Part shown: positions 11,259 through 23,653 of the stretch, piece by piece
Layout of the letters: each line of letters begins with the position of its first letter
How positions within the stretch are numbered: the stretch's first letter is position 1
From: Phaeotremella fagi
Lineage: Eukaryota > Basidiomycota > Tremellomycetes > Tremellales > Phaeotremellaceae
Length of the DNA stretch: 64,000 bases
Direction: 5' to 3'
Assembly: GCA_001599715.1 (NCBI GenBank)
Contig: BCHU01000006.1
Location: 1,532,765-1,596,764, forward strand
Notes under the pieces: model-generated
What the model was told of the DNA's origin: nothing
The model's input: the letters and a program-made list of their open reading frames with translations, nothing else
Database searches by the model: none
Made by a program: the position numbers and the translations under genes

Positions 11259-14258
11259 ATGACCAGTTTAGATATAACACATTCAACTGGTGGTGATGAG
11301 GTCCAAGTATCATCAGATACCCCATCAACATCAATTGTTGATATAGACAACCATAGAGATAAAGAAATCGATAAAGAGAAAGAATCAGATTCAATGTATC
11401 CCCCTTCACCTAAATCCCATTCGAACCAGAACCAATTCGACACCTCCCCGAAACACCCACTGCAACATCGTGATTCACTTTATCCCCAGATTCATCCCAA
11501 ACCACCAACCCTAAGAACGATACATTCAGCAAGCGTCGTTCCTCATTCTCAACCTCATCCACTTTCTCATTCTCATGTTTCTTCGATCATGATGAGATCA
11601 GGTAGTGATCCAGATCATACTGGTGTTTTACAGAGATCGGCTTCGTCTACTAGTCAGTTAGGTAGGGATCGTCGGTTCGATGATGATACTCAAGAATTCA
11701 CTACTAAAGGGAGGAAACGTAAGAGATTGGCTAAAGCTTGTAGTGCATGTCACGTAGGTCGAGTTGATTTTATAGAGATCCGATACTGACTTTTTAATAC
11801 ATAGAAAAATAAACGTCGTTGTGACGGTTTCCATCCTTGTGGGAATTGTGAATTCTCCTCACGTCCATGTTTATACCTCAACGCCCAAGGTGAACCAGTT
11901 CCTCCACCACGTACAAGAGAAACTTCAATAGTACCATCCGGACGTAAAGATGATAAAGACGAGAAAAACAACAACGAGACCAACGGGAATGGGAATGATA
12001 GACGGGGCAGTGAAGATGGGAGCGGTGGTGAGAATAACGGTGGTGGGGGTGGAAGAAAAGATGAGGAGATGAAGGAGAACGGGGTTAATGGGAAACTTAA
12101 ACCTAAACCTTCTTTGAGTCCTACTGAGATTGTTGAGAATGATCCATCGATCAGTTCAGAACTTATCGATAGTGAGTTTAGTGTTATCTCTTCACTGAGT
12201 CATGTACTGACATCACTAGTCTTCCTACGTCGTGTCCCACCTTACTCAGCAATCCTACACATCCCAACGTTCCAATACCGAGTGTACACGTCTCAAATCT
12301 CCCCACTCCTCCTAGACGCAATCTACGCCTTCGCAGCTCGATTGTGCGAAAACCCAAAATTCCTTTCAACCTTCCCACCGAACCATCCCCCCTGGCTTCG
12401 AGGTGAACCTTTCGCCGAGAGGGGAAGATTAAGTATCGACAGGATCTTGGAATCCAGACGTTTACTCTCTGAAATTGAACTTTTAAACGACAAAGGTAGT
12501 TGGGACGAAACTGAATTCGTTCAATCTTTAGTTTTGTTCTCGACTTATGGGAATTGTTTACGTCGGAATAGACAGGCGCTGTTTTATCTTGATATCGGTT
12601 TATCGATCCTTCGACCTGAACCTGTTAACGGGATTAATCAACTTCCAACCCCAAACCAAAGGATCCAATCTACAATGTCAACCCTTGAATTCCTTACTCT
12701 CATCGAAATCAGAAACAGAACTTTCTGGTTGCTAGTCCTAGCAGACCTATGTGCTGCGGCTAACGGTCGACCTAGACGTTTGTTGGATCATGAGATGGAC
12801 GGGATCCCTCTTCCTGGGAAAGAGGATTATTGGAATCGATACGGTGGGGGTAGTAGTACTGGTGAAGTTGGGGTTAGGGACGGGTTGATACCTGGTTCAG
12901 CTGGTCTAAGGGGTATGGCTTCTTGGTCGAAAGATGAGGCTGCTGTTGGTGAACTCGGTCATGTTTTGAGAATCGTGTGTTGTCTTCTCCTTTTTCGAGT
13001 CGATTATGCTGATGACTTGACTAGCTATCCATCTTCTGCGATATCATGTCTGTAGCGAATGGTGGTGGGGCTGGAGCACCTGAAACCCGTCAAATGTCAG
13101 CATCCCATCATGAACAGGTATTGAAGGTAAGTCAAATAAACCCTCTTGTATTAACCGCAACCAGTCATGGGCCTTATCTCTCCCTCCAACTCTCCGATTC
13201 GACGAAGCCAACTTGTTCAACCACATCTCGAAACTCCATTCATCGAATCAATCGACATCCCTCACAGGATGGTTATACACTTATATGCATGCTGTGGCTG
13301 AATGTGGCATGTTCTATTTACAGGCAGCTTCGACTTCGCATCTAGGTGGTATCAACGGTCAGGCTGGGGTCATGGCTCAGAGACAGGGTCAGGCGGTGGA
13401 AAACTTGGCTGTGGTTTTACATGCGTTAGGTGAGAAGGGTAGAGAGGGTCCATTGAGTGAGTCAATTACAAGTGACCAATAACATGTTCTAACCCGACGT
13501 CAGTGCTTTTCCCAATTCTCGTCGTGTCGAATTGGCAAGATCATCTACGTAATTCACCAAACTCCAATCAAGCTAATCAATCGATCATCGACGAACGAAT
13601 CGCCATTTGGTGGTCTGAGATATACCGGGAATGGGGTTTCGAGAGAGAACCAGTTCAAGATAGAGGATTCTATTTCGCTTCAACTGGTGACGCACAACAA
13701 AGTCGTCAAAGTTCTAAACCTAACTTATCGAATCTACTCGAACCCACTTCCACTCCCAATTCAGGATCGGGATTGGGACTGTACCAACCTAACTCCAATC
13801 TCAATTCGCCGAACATCGATACCATCTCGACTTCGACTTCGATAACTTCCTCCAGTTCTATTAATCTCTCCACGCCGAATTCCAGATATCTCCCTCCACC
13901 ACCTGTCCGACAGAGAGCTGGATCCACCCTATCATTCTTGAATAATCCAGTTGGCTCGAGCTCGAGTTACCTACCTATCCCCAATATAGATGAACACGGT
14001 GGTCATCGCATGTCACTCCCCAGTATCAGTGCTGAATTACGTTCGTTCAGGTCAACCGATAGAGGTAGATCATCGATTTCGTTGGTCGGTTCGAATTCTG
14101 CTTTGGGATATAATTCTCCTAGAAGTAAGGAAAGTGGGAGATATCGATCTCAACAGGGTAGACCTGGTTCACCACGTTGGAAGAATGACATGTCGGGGAT
14201 TGCGGCGCTGTTATCTGCTGCTGAGGAAACTAGAGATAAAGTTCAAGTTGGCATTTGA
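11259..14258 (+). CDS. Zn2Cys6 transcription factor with fungal-specific domain
   Basis: Predicted 937-residue regulator from five exons: 11259-11753, 11805-12974, 13025-13126, 13165-13456 and 13504-14258. All four joins keep the frame. The N-terminal 150 residues are Ser/His/Pro-rich. A basic run (KGRKRKRLAK) precedes the zinc cluster CSACHKNKRRC...HPCGNCEFSSRPC, which the first intron splits. An Asn/Gly-rich linker follows. The fungal-specific factor domain spans roughly residues 290-690 (PPYSAILHIPTFQYR; DAIYAFAARLCENP; LSIFCDIMSVANG; CGMFYLQAAS). The Ser-rich tail contains SMSLPSISAELRS-like sequence. Target genes unknown. It stands alone behind a long upstream region, without an obvious partner gene. 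Confidence 0.93.
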
Positions 14259-14600
14259 GGTTACAGGTTTGGGTGAAAGGCGTCGAAGTGTCGTTCAGTG
14301 ATTTGGAGATACAGAGACTATTCATTTTAATGTGTTTATGGGGTTTTTTTTTTGTTAGATGTTCATAATAAGTTTTTACACTTTTGGTTTTGCTTGATAT
14401 TAACCATAATTTTAATGTATTACCTTTTCAGTTACAGTCATAGATATCACATACGATACAAGATAGATATATTTAGTTTTTATTTCTTTATTTCTTACAA
14501 ATCAATACCATGAATTCTGATAGTACTCGTACATTTCCCAATCCCACAATCAAATCCCTTTTCACAACTTTTTGTTTCAAACAGTACTCGTACAGCAGCC
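14259..14600. other. 3' flanks of convergent genes
   Basis: AT-rich, with T-runs and AATAAG-like sequence between the stop of the zinc-cluster gene and the stop of the proline-rich gene. Expected to hold both polyadenylation regions. No gene. Confidence 0.5.
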
Positions 14601-15205
14601 CTACTTGGATGCAAATTTACCTAATTGCCAAGCACCTTTCCCTAAGAGTTTAGCAGCACCCGCAGCACCTTTCGCTATTCCACCAACGACCTGGGGGCGT
14701 GTGAGTCAGTATTGGAAATAAAAAATTAACCTTTGGCAGAGTTTACTCACTTGATCCTTCCTCTCCTGAGTTACTAGACTTCCAGCAGCGTCTGAAGCTC
14801 TGTCACTGACGCTGGTGAACGTCGCTGAGACTCTGTTGGGTACGTAGGACGCTGCTGTGTTTTGGAATGATGACATTCGAGATTGGTTCGTTGGAGGTGG
14901 AGGTGGGGGTGGTTGGGTCGTTGATGTTTTGGCTGAAGTAGTTGAATAATCAATTCTTGTTCTGTGAAGAAACGTCTTGACTCACAATTAACATGTTTAG
15001 GAGGTACATCATACATCCCACCACCATCTCTTACAGGGGGTAATCTCCTCCCCCCACCACCAGTCGTCGGCTCTTCATGTCTATACCCCTGTCTCTCAGG
15101 ATTCGGTTGATAAGTGAACTGCGTAGATTGTGGTTGTTGGGATTTCCCTTTGGTCAAATCGGCTAGGGATGAATACTGTCGTGGGGGTGGGGGTGGGGCT
15201 GACAT
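14601..15205 (-). CDS. Proline-rich small hypothetical protein
   Basis: Three exons. It starts MSAPPPPPRQYSSLADL (ATG 15203-15205). After the first intron a second polyproline run follows (TQPPPPPPP). The last exon encodes a glycine/alanine-rich amphipathic tail (GGIAKGAAGAAKLLGKGAW) ending KFASK. Polyproline stretches at the N-terminus and middle suggest binding to SH3, WW or profilin-type partners, for example in actin or endocytic assemblies. The tail could contact membrane. Both are inference. No enzyme motif is present. Family unknown to me. Confidence 0.75.
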
Positions 15206-15951
15206 CTTGGAATATGATGGATGGATGGAGAGTTGGAAGAGATGGTTGTTTTTGTTGGAGTTCTTTGTTTGCGGAACGAAGTTTAATGACGTCGAAAATT
15301 AGTGGCGAATGGGAACTTTATGGAACTTGGCACTGTAGTTGTAAATCGATGCTCCAAAAGCTGTGTTCATTCGTAGCTCAACAGAGCATGGCGATATAGG
15401 AGGTTTTAGAAATGATATGACTACCGAATGAATTGAGAGGATCATAGAATGTGTGAAATTCGTTATATCCAACAACTTTGGGTCAGAGACTGAACGAACA
15501 AAACAAAAGTACTCTGGCTATCCTCATACCTTTATTCAAGGTTTTTTTTTTGGATAGATGGTCCAGATGCCTTCGACAGTATAAGGCTGATTAACCCGTA
15601 GATAAAAGCCTTTGAGACTGGAAGAAGGCATGGTTGAAGTTGTTCAGGCCAGAATGTGACTTATACTGTACTTGCCTTCTTCAGCAGTCACATGAATCGA
15701 TAGATGGCGCCAATGTCTTCCACAATTTGTTGCTGATTATCCCGTAGAAGGCTGTGAGAAGGAATTCCCCTTGATAGAACAGATGTTGTTACATTTGAGC
15801 CAGCAACATGTGCCCATTTATACCTTCATCAATTCTGACAGGTCTTCCCCCTTCTTCCCTCTTTTCCTTCAATTCCACCAAGAATTATTTTGTGAACAAA
15901 CTCCTCAATATTGTTTTTCAGGTCTCACAATCCAGCATCCCCGAAGCTTCA
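15206..15951. other. Upstream region of F-box-like gene B
   Basis: Between two divergent starts (15205 minus, 15952 plus). It contains an imperfect direct repeat, listed separately. The frame open from 15808 runs into the F-box-like gene, but its extra N-terminal part is not matched in the paralogue, so I treat it as leader. Confidence 0.5.
15553..15770. repeat. Imperfect direct repeat, two copies
   Basis: Copy 1 about 15553-15630, copy 2 about 15699-15770. Shared pieces in the same order are GATAGATGG, a short CTTC-CAC/GAC block, CTGATTA-CCCGTAGA and a GAGA-GGAAG-like end. The copies lie about 145 bp apart and both are upstream of F-box-like gene B. Could be a duplicated promoter segment. 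Confidence 0.5.
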
Positions 15952-17191
15952 ATGGTCAGTAATCAGGTTTCTCTTCTTGATCTCCCAAATGAAATCGGTC
16001 TTTTGATCATGGGTTTTGTACGCAACAAACCTTCTGGTGAGCTATATTACGCAACTCGAGGTGAGCTCAATCAAAATTCTTTGGTTGCTTGTCTCACTTC
16101 AAACAGTGTAAGTTTCAAATACTTTCTTACAACACATCTATCGACTGCTGACAAACAATTTGTAGCAAGTCGGCAACTGGGCTGCTGAAGTTCTATACCG
16201 CTCAGTAATGGTTTCGAACTTGGGAAACTTTCTCGAAGGTCTAGATTTGGTCAGTCAAGCAAAACATGTCCATTCCATGTGCAAAAGCCAACTCCTTTGG
16301 TATACAAAACACTTTCACTTTATCAACAACACCGTTCCAATATTACCAGTTGAGTCTCGGGAGGTAAACACCAAAAGCGTTGTATCCCTCTTTCAGGCAG
16401 AGATTGAACTTTTTCGAAATTGGAGTACTCATCTGGTAACTTTGAAAAATCGGTTACAACAAGATCCCACTATTTTCGAGAATTTGACCTCAGTAGCAAT
16501 TTTCCCAACCAGAAGACCAATCCGAAATTTCCAAAACCCCAGAAGGTTCGATGAAAACGCCAAGGTCGACACTGTTTCAAGGACGATGTACAGAGAATCT
16601 AAAGAAGTTTGCAAGAATGTAACAGATCTTCTGAGACATACCAAAGTCAACGACCTGTGTTTTCGAGTTGAAGGTGGTCCATGGAGATCATTTGATGCCA
16701 GTTCAATAAGTAACAGACTTGCTGATGGATCCAATAAATCCATCACCGTTTTTCATCATCGAGACGTAGAGGACGGATGGCCGAGTTTGGACTGTGGATT
16801 TAGGGTCGCTCCAGGATGTAAAAATATCTATTGTCTTCCGCCTGCAACAATTTCATTCTCAAGACAGACCAAATTTGGTGACGATCTTCGTGAAATCAAA
16901 GATATGAAATCTGATATAGAAACTGCTGTCACCAACTACAACAACAATATCGAGCGGCTTCCAAGCTGGAAAACGGTTACTGATAAGGAGGTCGCCAAGA
17001 AAACAGAACTAGCCATTTACATTGATGATCCTTGGGATTTAGCAGCCGGTAATCCGACACAAGGTCAATGGCCGTGGTATCAGCATAGAATTGATCGGGT
17101 ACTCGATGGTAATCTAGACCTCAAACCTGGATGGATTACTCATCATGATTGGTCAGAGAGGGTCAAGTGCGGAGCATGTGAACACGATTGA
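15952..17191 (+). CDS. F-box-like hypothetical protein B
   Basis: About 393 residues from two exons (15952-16107 and 16166-17191). It starts MVSNQVSLLDLPNEIGLLIM, a good F-box-like opening. Across the intron it continues SQVGNWAAEVLYRSVMVSNL, matching the paralogue at 1829-3082 in sequence and in intron position. Shared later blocks are SVAIFPTRR, LCFRVEGG, VFHHRDVEDG, GFRVAPGCKNIYCL, and a tail with two cysteines (VKCGACEHD). The family's function is not known to me. An SCF adaptor role is inferred from the N-terminus only. Repeated sequence upstream may bear on expression. Confidence 0.8.
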
Positions 17192-17349
17192 AGGTTGATT
17201 GGGCAGGCAGAATAATTGTGAATAGTTGAATTATGTGTCCTTGTAGAAAGTATGGCAGTATTGTATACATGCATGTTCGAGTACATACAGCCTCCACCAC
17301 GCATTAAATAACTCTCATGAAAACTAATGTGAGTACAAATTCAAACTAC

Positions 17350-19813
17350 CTACGTCGGTACACTCCATTCACCGTCCGTACCCCAAAGACCATCCAATTG
17401 ATTCCAAGGAGGTTCCAAACCGGTCCAAGGGAAATCGGCCAATAAAACGTCCAAATCAACTCCCAACGTATCGTTCGCCCCATTACCATTTGACACGTTC
17501 GTTGAATAGCCATTGTTGATCTGATTGGTGACTGGTAAAGAAGGTGGTAGAGTTGTTGGGATTATTCCTTGGATCTCAGTCGGAGGGATTTCACCAATTA
17601 ATCTACGTAGGTATTTTGCGTGGAGTGATGGGGAATCTTGTGGATATAACGAGGCGGCTGCTAGGGCGTCTGCCGTTTTCAGGATGAGTGATCGACAGTG
17701 GGCTATCTCGGATTGATTGAAAGTGCACAATTGGGGCGTCCGACAGAGCTAGAAATGATCAGTCTGGCTTCCAGGAACCTCACTCACAGTCCATAGCAAA
17801 GTCCCAGCATACAGCGAGAAATGAAGTAGAGTATCTGAAGCAAACGAAGTGTGATCCTTGTCCAGTTGTTCGACCCTCATGAGTAAAGTTGTAGCGGCGC
17901 TTAAGCAATGATGAAAAGCTGGTATGGATGTTAAATTAGGCGAGTGAGATGACACCGGATCCAGCCTTTGTGATGGGGGTATTCGAAGTGTTTGGTTTAC
18001 AATAACCAAGTTGAGATTTAGTTGTAGACCACTTGCCCAAACTCGAGCTTTTCTGATATGGGTATCACTACCACCAGCGTTAACAATCTCGTTGGCCCAT
18101 CCTTCAAATGATACATCCCAATCATCATTCATCGATCGTGTCATCACTGAGAGAGCTAGAGCAGATGGGTTCTCGAGTTGAAGAAGTGATCTATAGTGAA
18201 GACATTTCCTTCGTAGATCGACTGAACACGCCAGTAAAGTATCCATCAGAAGTGTTGCAGGTCGTGCTCTGCGCAGCCAATGTTGACTGAATGTCAGTAA
18301 AATCACGTTCAAAACTCACCATCCAACCACAAGTGGATCGAAATGATCGATCAAAAGAGGTTGATTGAATTGCAAGTGATAAACGGTATTGGCCATGAAG
18401 AGATTCAACCTAGACACTGGGTCAGTGATATTCAAGCATTGTGACGTACCAAACACGATGATTTGTCCTAATCTGTAGCTGTTGTTGAGGACTCAACCTC
18501 TCTGACACACTAGGTACTCGGCCCAACCCCATTTCTTTACCCAACAAAACAGCTCTGTTGAAATAAAAAGTAGCCTTGTCATCATCTGGCTCTTTCCACA
18601 TACAGAGTAAACTGATAGCTCTGATCACGTCAAGGTTACTTGTAGCATCCGCGAAGGCCCAAGTGAGATGATCTCTAGCCAGGACGACGATCTGCTGATG
18701 AACACTGTGCGCTGATTCTGGTGGAGCGTGGAGTCTGTGATTTGGGATGGTGTGCATATAGCGGGATGTGATACACACTGATGTCAGAATTGATTGGGTT
18801 TTAACTCACTGATAGCAGTGTACAGGAATGAAGATGTTTGCTTGACATGGTCTAATAAGTCAATTTGGGAGGGTAGATATTGACCTACCGTGAGTATCAA
18901 ATTCTGGGTCAAGTATTGACATTGCACGATTGAATCTAGACATGAATCTAGTTATTAGCATCCTGACATCTGATGCGACTTACAGAGCGAACAAAGTCTT
19001 TCCATCTTCCAAAGTCAAGAATCCCATTTGAACAGGATCTCCAACTAACGAACTTCCCGTTGGTGTACTGATCGATTTATTCTCTGGTGTAGCCGCCTCT
19101 GCACCCTCCAACATACTTCTCAACGACATTCCAACTGATTCCTGGGGTGAGATATTGTCAGATTTAGTTCGTAAGTCCGAAGTCCTGGACGAAGCTAGAA
19201 AAGGGAATCTTGATATCTTTATAGGTATCGAACTGTTTGGAGTTTCGTATGTTTGCATCGAAGGTAACGGACCATTGGGGACTGGATTTGGTAGGTTGAC
19301 TCCAACATAGGATTCCAAGTTTGTGCTCTTTGCAAAGTCTTCCAAAGTGGTGGGGGTAATTTTGATCTCATCGTTTGCTGGAAATCTGTGATCGTTAGAA
19401 GAGGTGATAGTTGAACTTACGTTTCTGTTGCACGCTTTTTCCTTCCACGTCTATGTTTAAGAAATTCACATTTTAAAGACCGTTTACGACATCTGGAGCA
19501 CGGCATAGAATGAGTGGGGTCATCAGGTGCTGGATGACATCGTATCTGACTCTGATAAGTATTTCTCTGCAGTTGATAAACCCACTTTGTGTCGTCGACA
19601 TTCTGAACACGCTGCGACTCCCCTATCCACAGGTCGTAATTTTCTTTTTTCTCCGATTTGGTCGTTATCTTCTCCATCATCTCCCTCTGAAGAGGACTCT
19701 CTAGATACCTGAGGTGAATTTGAACGTAAGGCTTCCATGCTCACAAAAAGTGGATGACCGTTGTGATTGAACGTTGTTGACCGAGATAAGGGTTTTTTGA
19801 GTGTATTGTCCAT
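17350..19813 (-). CDS. Zn2Cys6 transcription factor, divergent from D-amino-acid oxidase
   Basis: Multi-exon regulator. The start is at 19811-19813 (MDNTLKKPLSRS). The zinc cluster reads CSECRRHK, then a 40-nt intron, then IRCHPAPDDPTHSMPCSRCRKRSLKC, followed by a basic KHRRGRKKR run. The intron falls at the same residue as in the leftmost zinc-cluster gene of the window. The fungal-specific factor domain is spread over short exons: LTLEDGKTLF, FNRAMSILDPEFDTH, a loop with DDDKATFYFNRAVLLGKEMGLGR and TNHRVWYVTMLEY. The acidic, Trp-containing tail (DVLLADFPWTGLEPPW) looks like an activation segment. Only 106 bp separate its ATG from that of the D-amino-acid oxidase gene, so it is a natural candidate for that gene's regulator (inference). 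Confidence 0.9.
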
Positions 19814-19919
19814 GCGAAATTAACCGATAAGTGTTCGCCTTTGTCGCCATTTCCCCCACCCAAAAAATACTTATACTCCTATCCATCTCTTTCAACTGTT
19901 TGTCATCAAAAGTATCCCA
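19814..19919. promoter_or_regulatory. Compact bidirectional promoter
   Basis: 106 bp between the start codons of the zinc-cluster factor (minus) and D-amino-acid oxidase (plus). It contains GATAAG at about 19826-19831, the core recognised by fungal GATA nitrogen regulators. Both genes must share it. The functional claim is inference. Confidence 0.5.
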
Positions 19920-21274
19920 ATGTTCGACGTGGTTGTATTAGGTGCAGGTGGTAAGTTATAGAGTATGACTTTACTAACGTCAGTTATTGGGTTATCAGCA
20001 GCTAGGGAGTTGAGCGATAGAGGGTTTAAGGTTGCAATCGTCGCAAGAGATCTACCAGAGGATATTCAAAGTGTTGGATTCGCGTCACCATGGGCGGTGA
20101 GTCGTTGAGATCTACTCATGGTGCTCAATAAGCTGATGAACGTAGGGATGCAATTGGTTCTCATTTGAGAAAGATGGCTCGACTGCTATGGCTGGATTTG
20201 ATCGATTCACCTTTCACAAGTTGAAAGATTTATCTGCGCAGCATCCAGAGTTATGTCTGCGGATACCATTCTACGATGTATGGGGAATACCAAAGCCAGA
20301 TGACGAGTTGTGGTTCAAGGATCTGGTTGGTGGAGTAAGTCCACCCTCTACCATTTGAAATCAATCTCATGTTGACCCGACCAGATGACGGATGTCAGCG
20401 GTCAAAACCTTCCTGGGAATCTACCGTTTGGTCGTACATTCTCATCATACATCATCAACGCTCCTGCATACATGGGACATCTTGGTCGAGAAGTTCGTCA
20501 AAGAGGAATTCCAATTTTCAGACATCGAGTTTCGTCACTGGATGAAGCTTATGACTTACCTTTTATCGGTTCTGTACAACTAGTTGTCAACGCGCTTGGA
20601 CTAGGTGCGAAAACACTCATCGGTGTGGAGGACGATGAGATGTATCCCGCATCAGGTCAGACAGTACTGGTCAGAGCTCCCTTGGTTAAGCGCTGCGTAA
20701 TGCATGTCGAAGGTTTTATGGCCACTGATAAACCAGGTGAAAGTGAGTAAACATATCCGAACATAGCTGAAATCATAAAGAACCTCCTCCTCCACCTGCA
20801 TATATCATCCCAAGACCTGGCCCAGAAGGTCATGTTGTTCTAGGTGGTTGCTATATCAAAAACAACTACTCCTCACTACCAAGTTTAGACGAGGCACAAA
20901 GGATTCTACAAGCATGTTACAATCTGGAACCCAAATTGGCTGGTGAAAATGGTAAATCATGGAAAGACATCGAAGTCATCTCACACAACGTTGGGTTAAG
21001 ACCTGCAAGACTTTCCGGTACAAGAGTCGAGTTGGAAAAACGGCAGATTGGGTTGGGTTCCGCCGGTTCAAGCAAGCGTGATATCGCCCCTAGAACTGGA
21101 AGATTGGGTCGAAAGAGAAATGTTGCTGTTGTTCATGCGTACGGTGTGGGATCTGCTGGGTGAGTTGAGGTTAGGTATCTTACTGATCAGGTTAGATTCC
21201 AATCAAGCTTGGGGATTGCGGATAAGGTCGCTGAGCTTGTAACAGGATACAGTTCTCCCAAGGCAAAGCTATAA
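19920..21274 (+). CDS. DAO1: D-amino-acid oxidase, peroxisomal
   Basis: FAD enzyme that oxidises D-amino acids to 2-oxo acids, ammonia and hydrogen peroxide. The N-terminal dinucleotide-binding motif [17 protein letters not shown] is completed across the first, 33-nt intron. GFASPWAG follows. [14 protein letters not shown] corresponds to the conserved N-x-x-G-x-x-A segment. The C-terminal part has [14 protein letters not shown] (substrate carboxylate Arg) and [15 protein letters not shown]. The protein ends AKL, a type-1 peroxisomal targeting signal, as expected for fungal members. It has about six exons. The gene is head-to-head with a zinc-cluster regulator, and a GATAAG core lies in the shared promoter, which fits nitrogen-source control. 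Confidence 0.95.
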
Positions 21275-21380
21275 TGCAGTATATGTTGTTGCTTTTTATG
21301 AAACCCTTTCTGGATTATTTGGTGCATCACCACTTCTATGGCAAAACATGCATGTATAAAATTTACATTTGAATCTGTAT

Positions 21381-23234
21381 CTAACCTCTAAGTGCCTTCT
21401 CAGCAGCTCTCAATTCAGCCCAACGCCAATCCTTGCTCCAAGATGTAGTTCCATCAACATGAAGAGTCAACATTGTTTCTTCATCCTTGTTCTCGAAACC
21501 ACGGCCATCAAGTGCCGGCTCCACAGCTTGATTGAGGGCTGATAGGAAACCAAGAGATGCAGTAACTTCCTCAGGACTCAGGACAGATAATCGGAGATGT
21601 TGAACGGCGAGATCTGTACCGTGTGACACTTTGCCTAATGGATCTTAGTTACCATCTAATCCAAGACTCACCTTTATATCCCAATGCTTCGGCTACCAGT
21701 TCTACTGCATAACGTACCACAGGGAAACCAGCTTCTGATAAATCTTTTGCCAGTAATCGAACGGGCAGATGAACTTGGCCATCGGCGAGAATCTTCGAAA
21801 ATGAGTTCATTTTCGTCACCCTCACTCACCCTTCCCAGTAAGACATCGCAATCTTGAGGCGATGCATCCTCAGCGACGGGATTGTATGCTGCTAACAATT
21901 TCGTAGCAAGACCTTCTGGATAGTATCGACTTAGATTAACCAGGATATCAGATTTCTTCTGACAAGGGTGAACAATTTGATAGAAATGCGCCTGATTGTC
22001 AGCTTAACCTTCCAGTCGCACTCACTTCATCTTTCACGTCACCCGCAATGATACACTTAACACCTGCTTCCCGAAGTCCACGAGCCAATCCTCCACTTCT
22101 TTGAAATTCGACTTCATCTGATCGTACCCATCCGTCAGTGCCCACTACCCCACGGAACGTGCTGAGATCTCCCATGGCCAGAACAGCGGCAATTAACTTG
22201 TCCGTAGGAACTTTGGAAGTGTCTCGCAGTGTCGTTAGAACATCTGGTGAAGAAGGGTCGAGTTCAAGTTGTTCACACAAGGCTGCGAATTGAACATCCC
22301 TTGACGCTGGTGTGACAGGGTTGGTGAGAATGGCATTGGATTGGAGAAGAGCGGTAACGAATGGAGCCTGGGAATCAGTTGGGTACTACGTGACACCCAC
22401 CTTGGCAGGAGCCAATCTTGCAGCTTGATGGATAAGTTGTCCGACAATGTGTCCACCACCACTCAAACCACTTAAATGTACTTGAGAAGGATCACCACCG
22501 AAAGCCGCAATATTCTTTTGAACCCATTCAAGTCCAAGCCAACAGTCTTTGAAACCGTAGTTACCAGACAGTGGTGGGTTTTCGGATCCAATGAAACCAA
22601 GAACTGACACTCTGGATTTTAGCGTTTGATTCTATTTAATCACCTACCTGTGACCCAGCAAAACTCTAACTTCTCCAAAATGCTCAGCACTGAAAAATTG
22701 TTGATTGTAATGTTGACCAGAGGTACTTCCAAACTGTAAGAAACCACCGTGTAAGAATACACGAACAGGCAACAAAGGAGCATCTGAATTGAAAACGTAG
22801 TCCGAAGGGACGTAGATATCTGCAAAGAAAGGATTTTCAGTCTGTTCTCCTAGACCTAGTCTATCACGGACAGGAACTGGATGTTAGCTTGGTTTTTTCA
22901 ATGAAGCTTACTTGATAAAGTATATGGGCGTGTTGGCTGAGCACAATATAAACCATCTTTGGTGAATTCCCCAGAGTATTGATAATCGTCAGGAAGATGT
23001 TGTGGATCACTGAAACGTGGAACATCGACACCATATGGGACATCTGGCGAGTTAGAAGAATCTGTACATTTACCTACTAAGGAAAACCTGGCATCCGTTC
23101 TTCACACGACCCCCAATGACTTTCCCATGTTTTGTTTTCGTTGAAACTTTCTCAGACGTGTCCAAGGCAAGTTGATCACCTGTCATCTCAGACCGACTGA
23201 TGGTCGTGGAAGGTTGTTGGCTGGTTACTGGCAT
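21381..23234 (-). CDS. Type-B carboxylesterase/lipase
   Basis: Alpha/beta-hydrolase esterase. The start is at 23232-23234 (MPVTSQQPS). After the first intron comes FLNVPYGVDVPRF. RVFLHGGFLQFGST is the oxyanion-hole loop. HLSGLSGGGHIVGQL holds the nucleophile in G-x-S-x-G form (Leu/Gly where most family members have Glu/Ala). IIAGDVKDE supplies the acid residue and KVSHGTDLAV the histidine. There is no clear signal peptide, so it is probably intracellular. It lies tail-to-tail with D-amino-acid oxidase (106 bp) and head-to-head with a permease (419 bp), so import followed by ester or amide cleavage is plausible. Substrate unknown. Confidence 0.88.
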
Positions 23235-23653
23235 GGTTGCAAAGGTGTTTTTGCTTATGTTCTCGATGCGATATCGACTAGTGAAGGTATATAAAGTATC
23301 ATTGTCAAATCAATCTTAACATCGGTATCTTTTTTCTCGGAGCACATCATCCAGACTATGAATTTGAACACCGAATCGGTAAATTAGACCCGTGAAATGA
23401 AAAAAAGGGTAAGATTGCCAACCTCCACTAAAAGATAGGACAAACTTTGAAGTCAATTCCCCTACACCTTACTTTCTCTCGTCTTCCTTCCAACACTAGG
23501 CATTTACCGGTCTCTTAAATCCTTTTATACACCGTGTTCTCGGTCTCTAGCCTTGGAAACGTATTCGTATGACTCTTTGACGATCCATATAAGGAGGAAC
23601 ACTTTGCTATTTTTGATTTCTGATGTCTTTATCTCTTTTCTGATATTATCAAA
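23235..23653. promoter_or_regulatory. Divergent promoter, esterase and permease
   Basis: 419 bp between two start codons pointing apart. A TATATAAAG-like sequence lies near 23287-23297. No gene seen. Confidence 0.45.
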
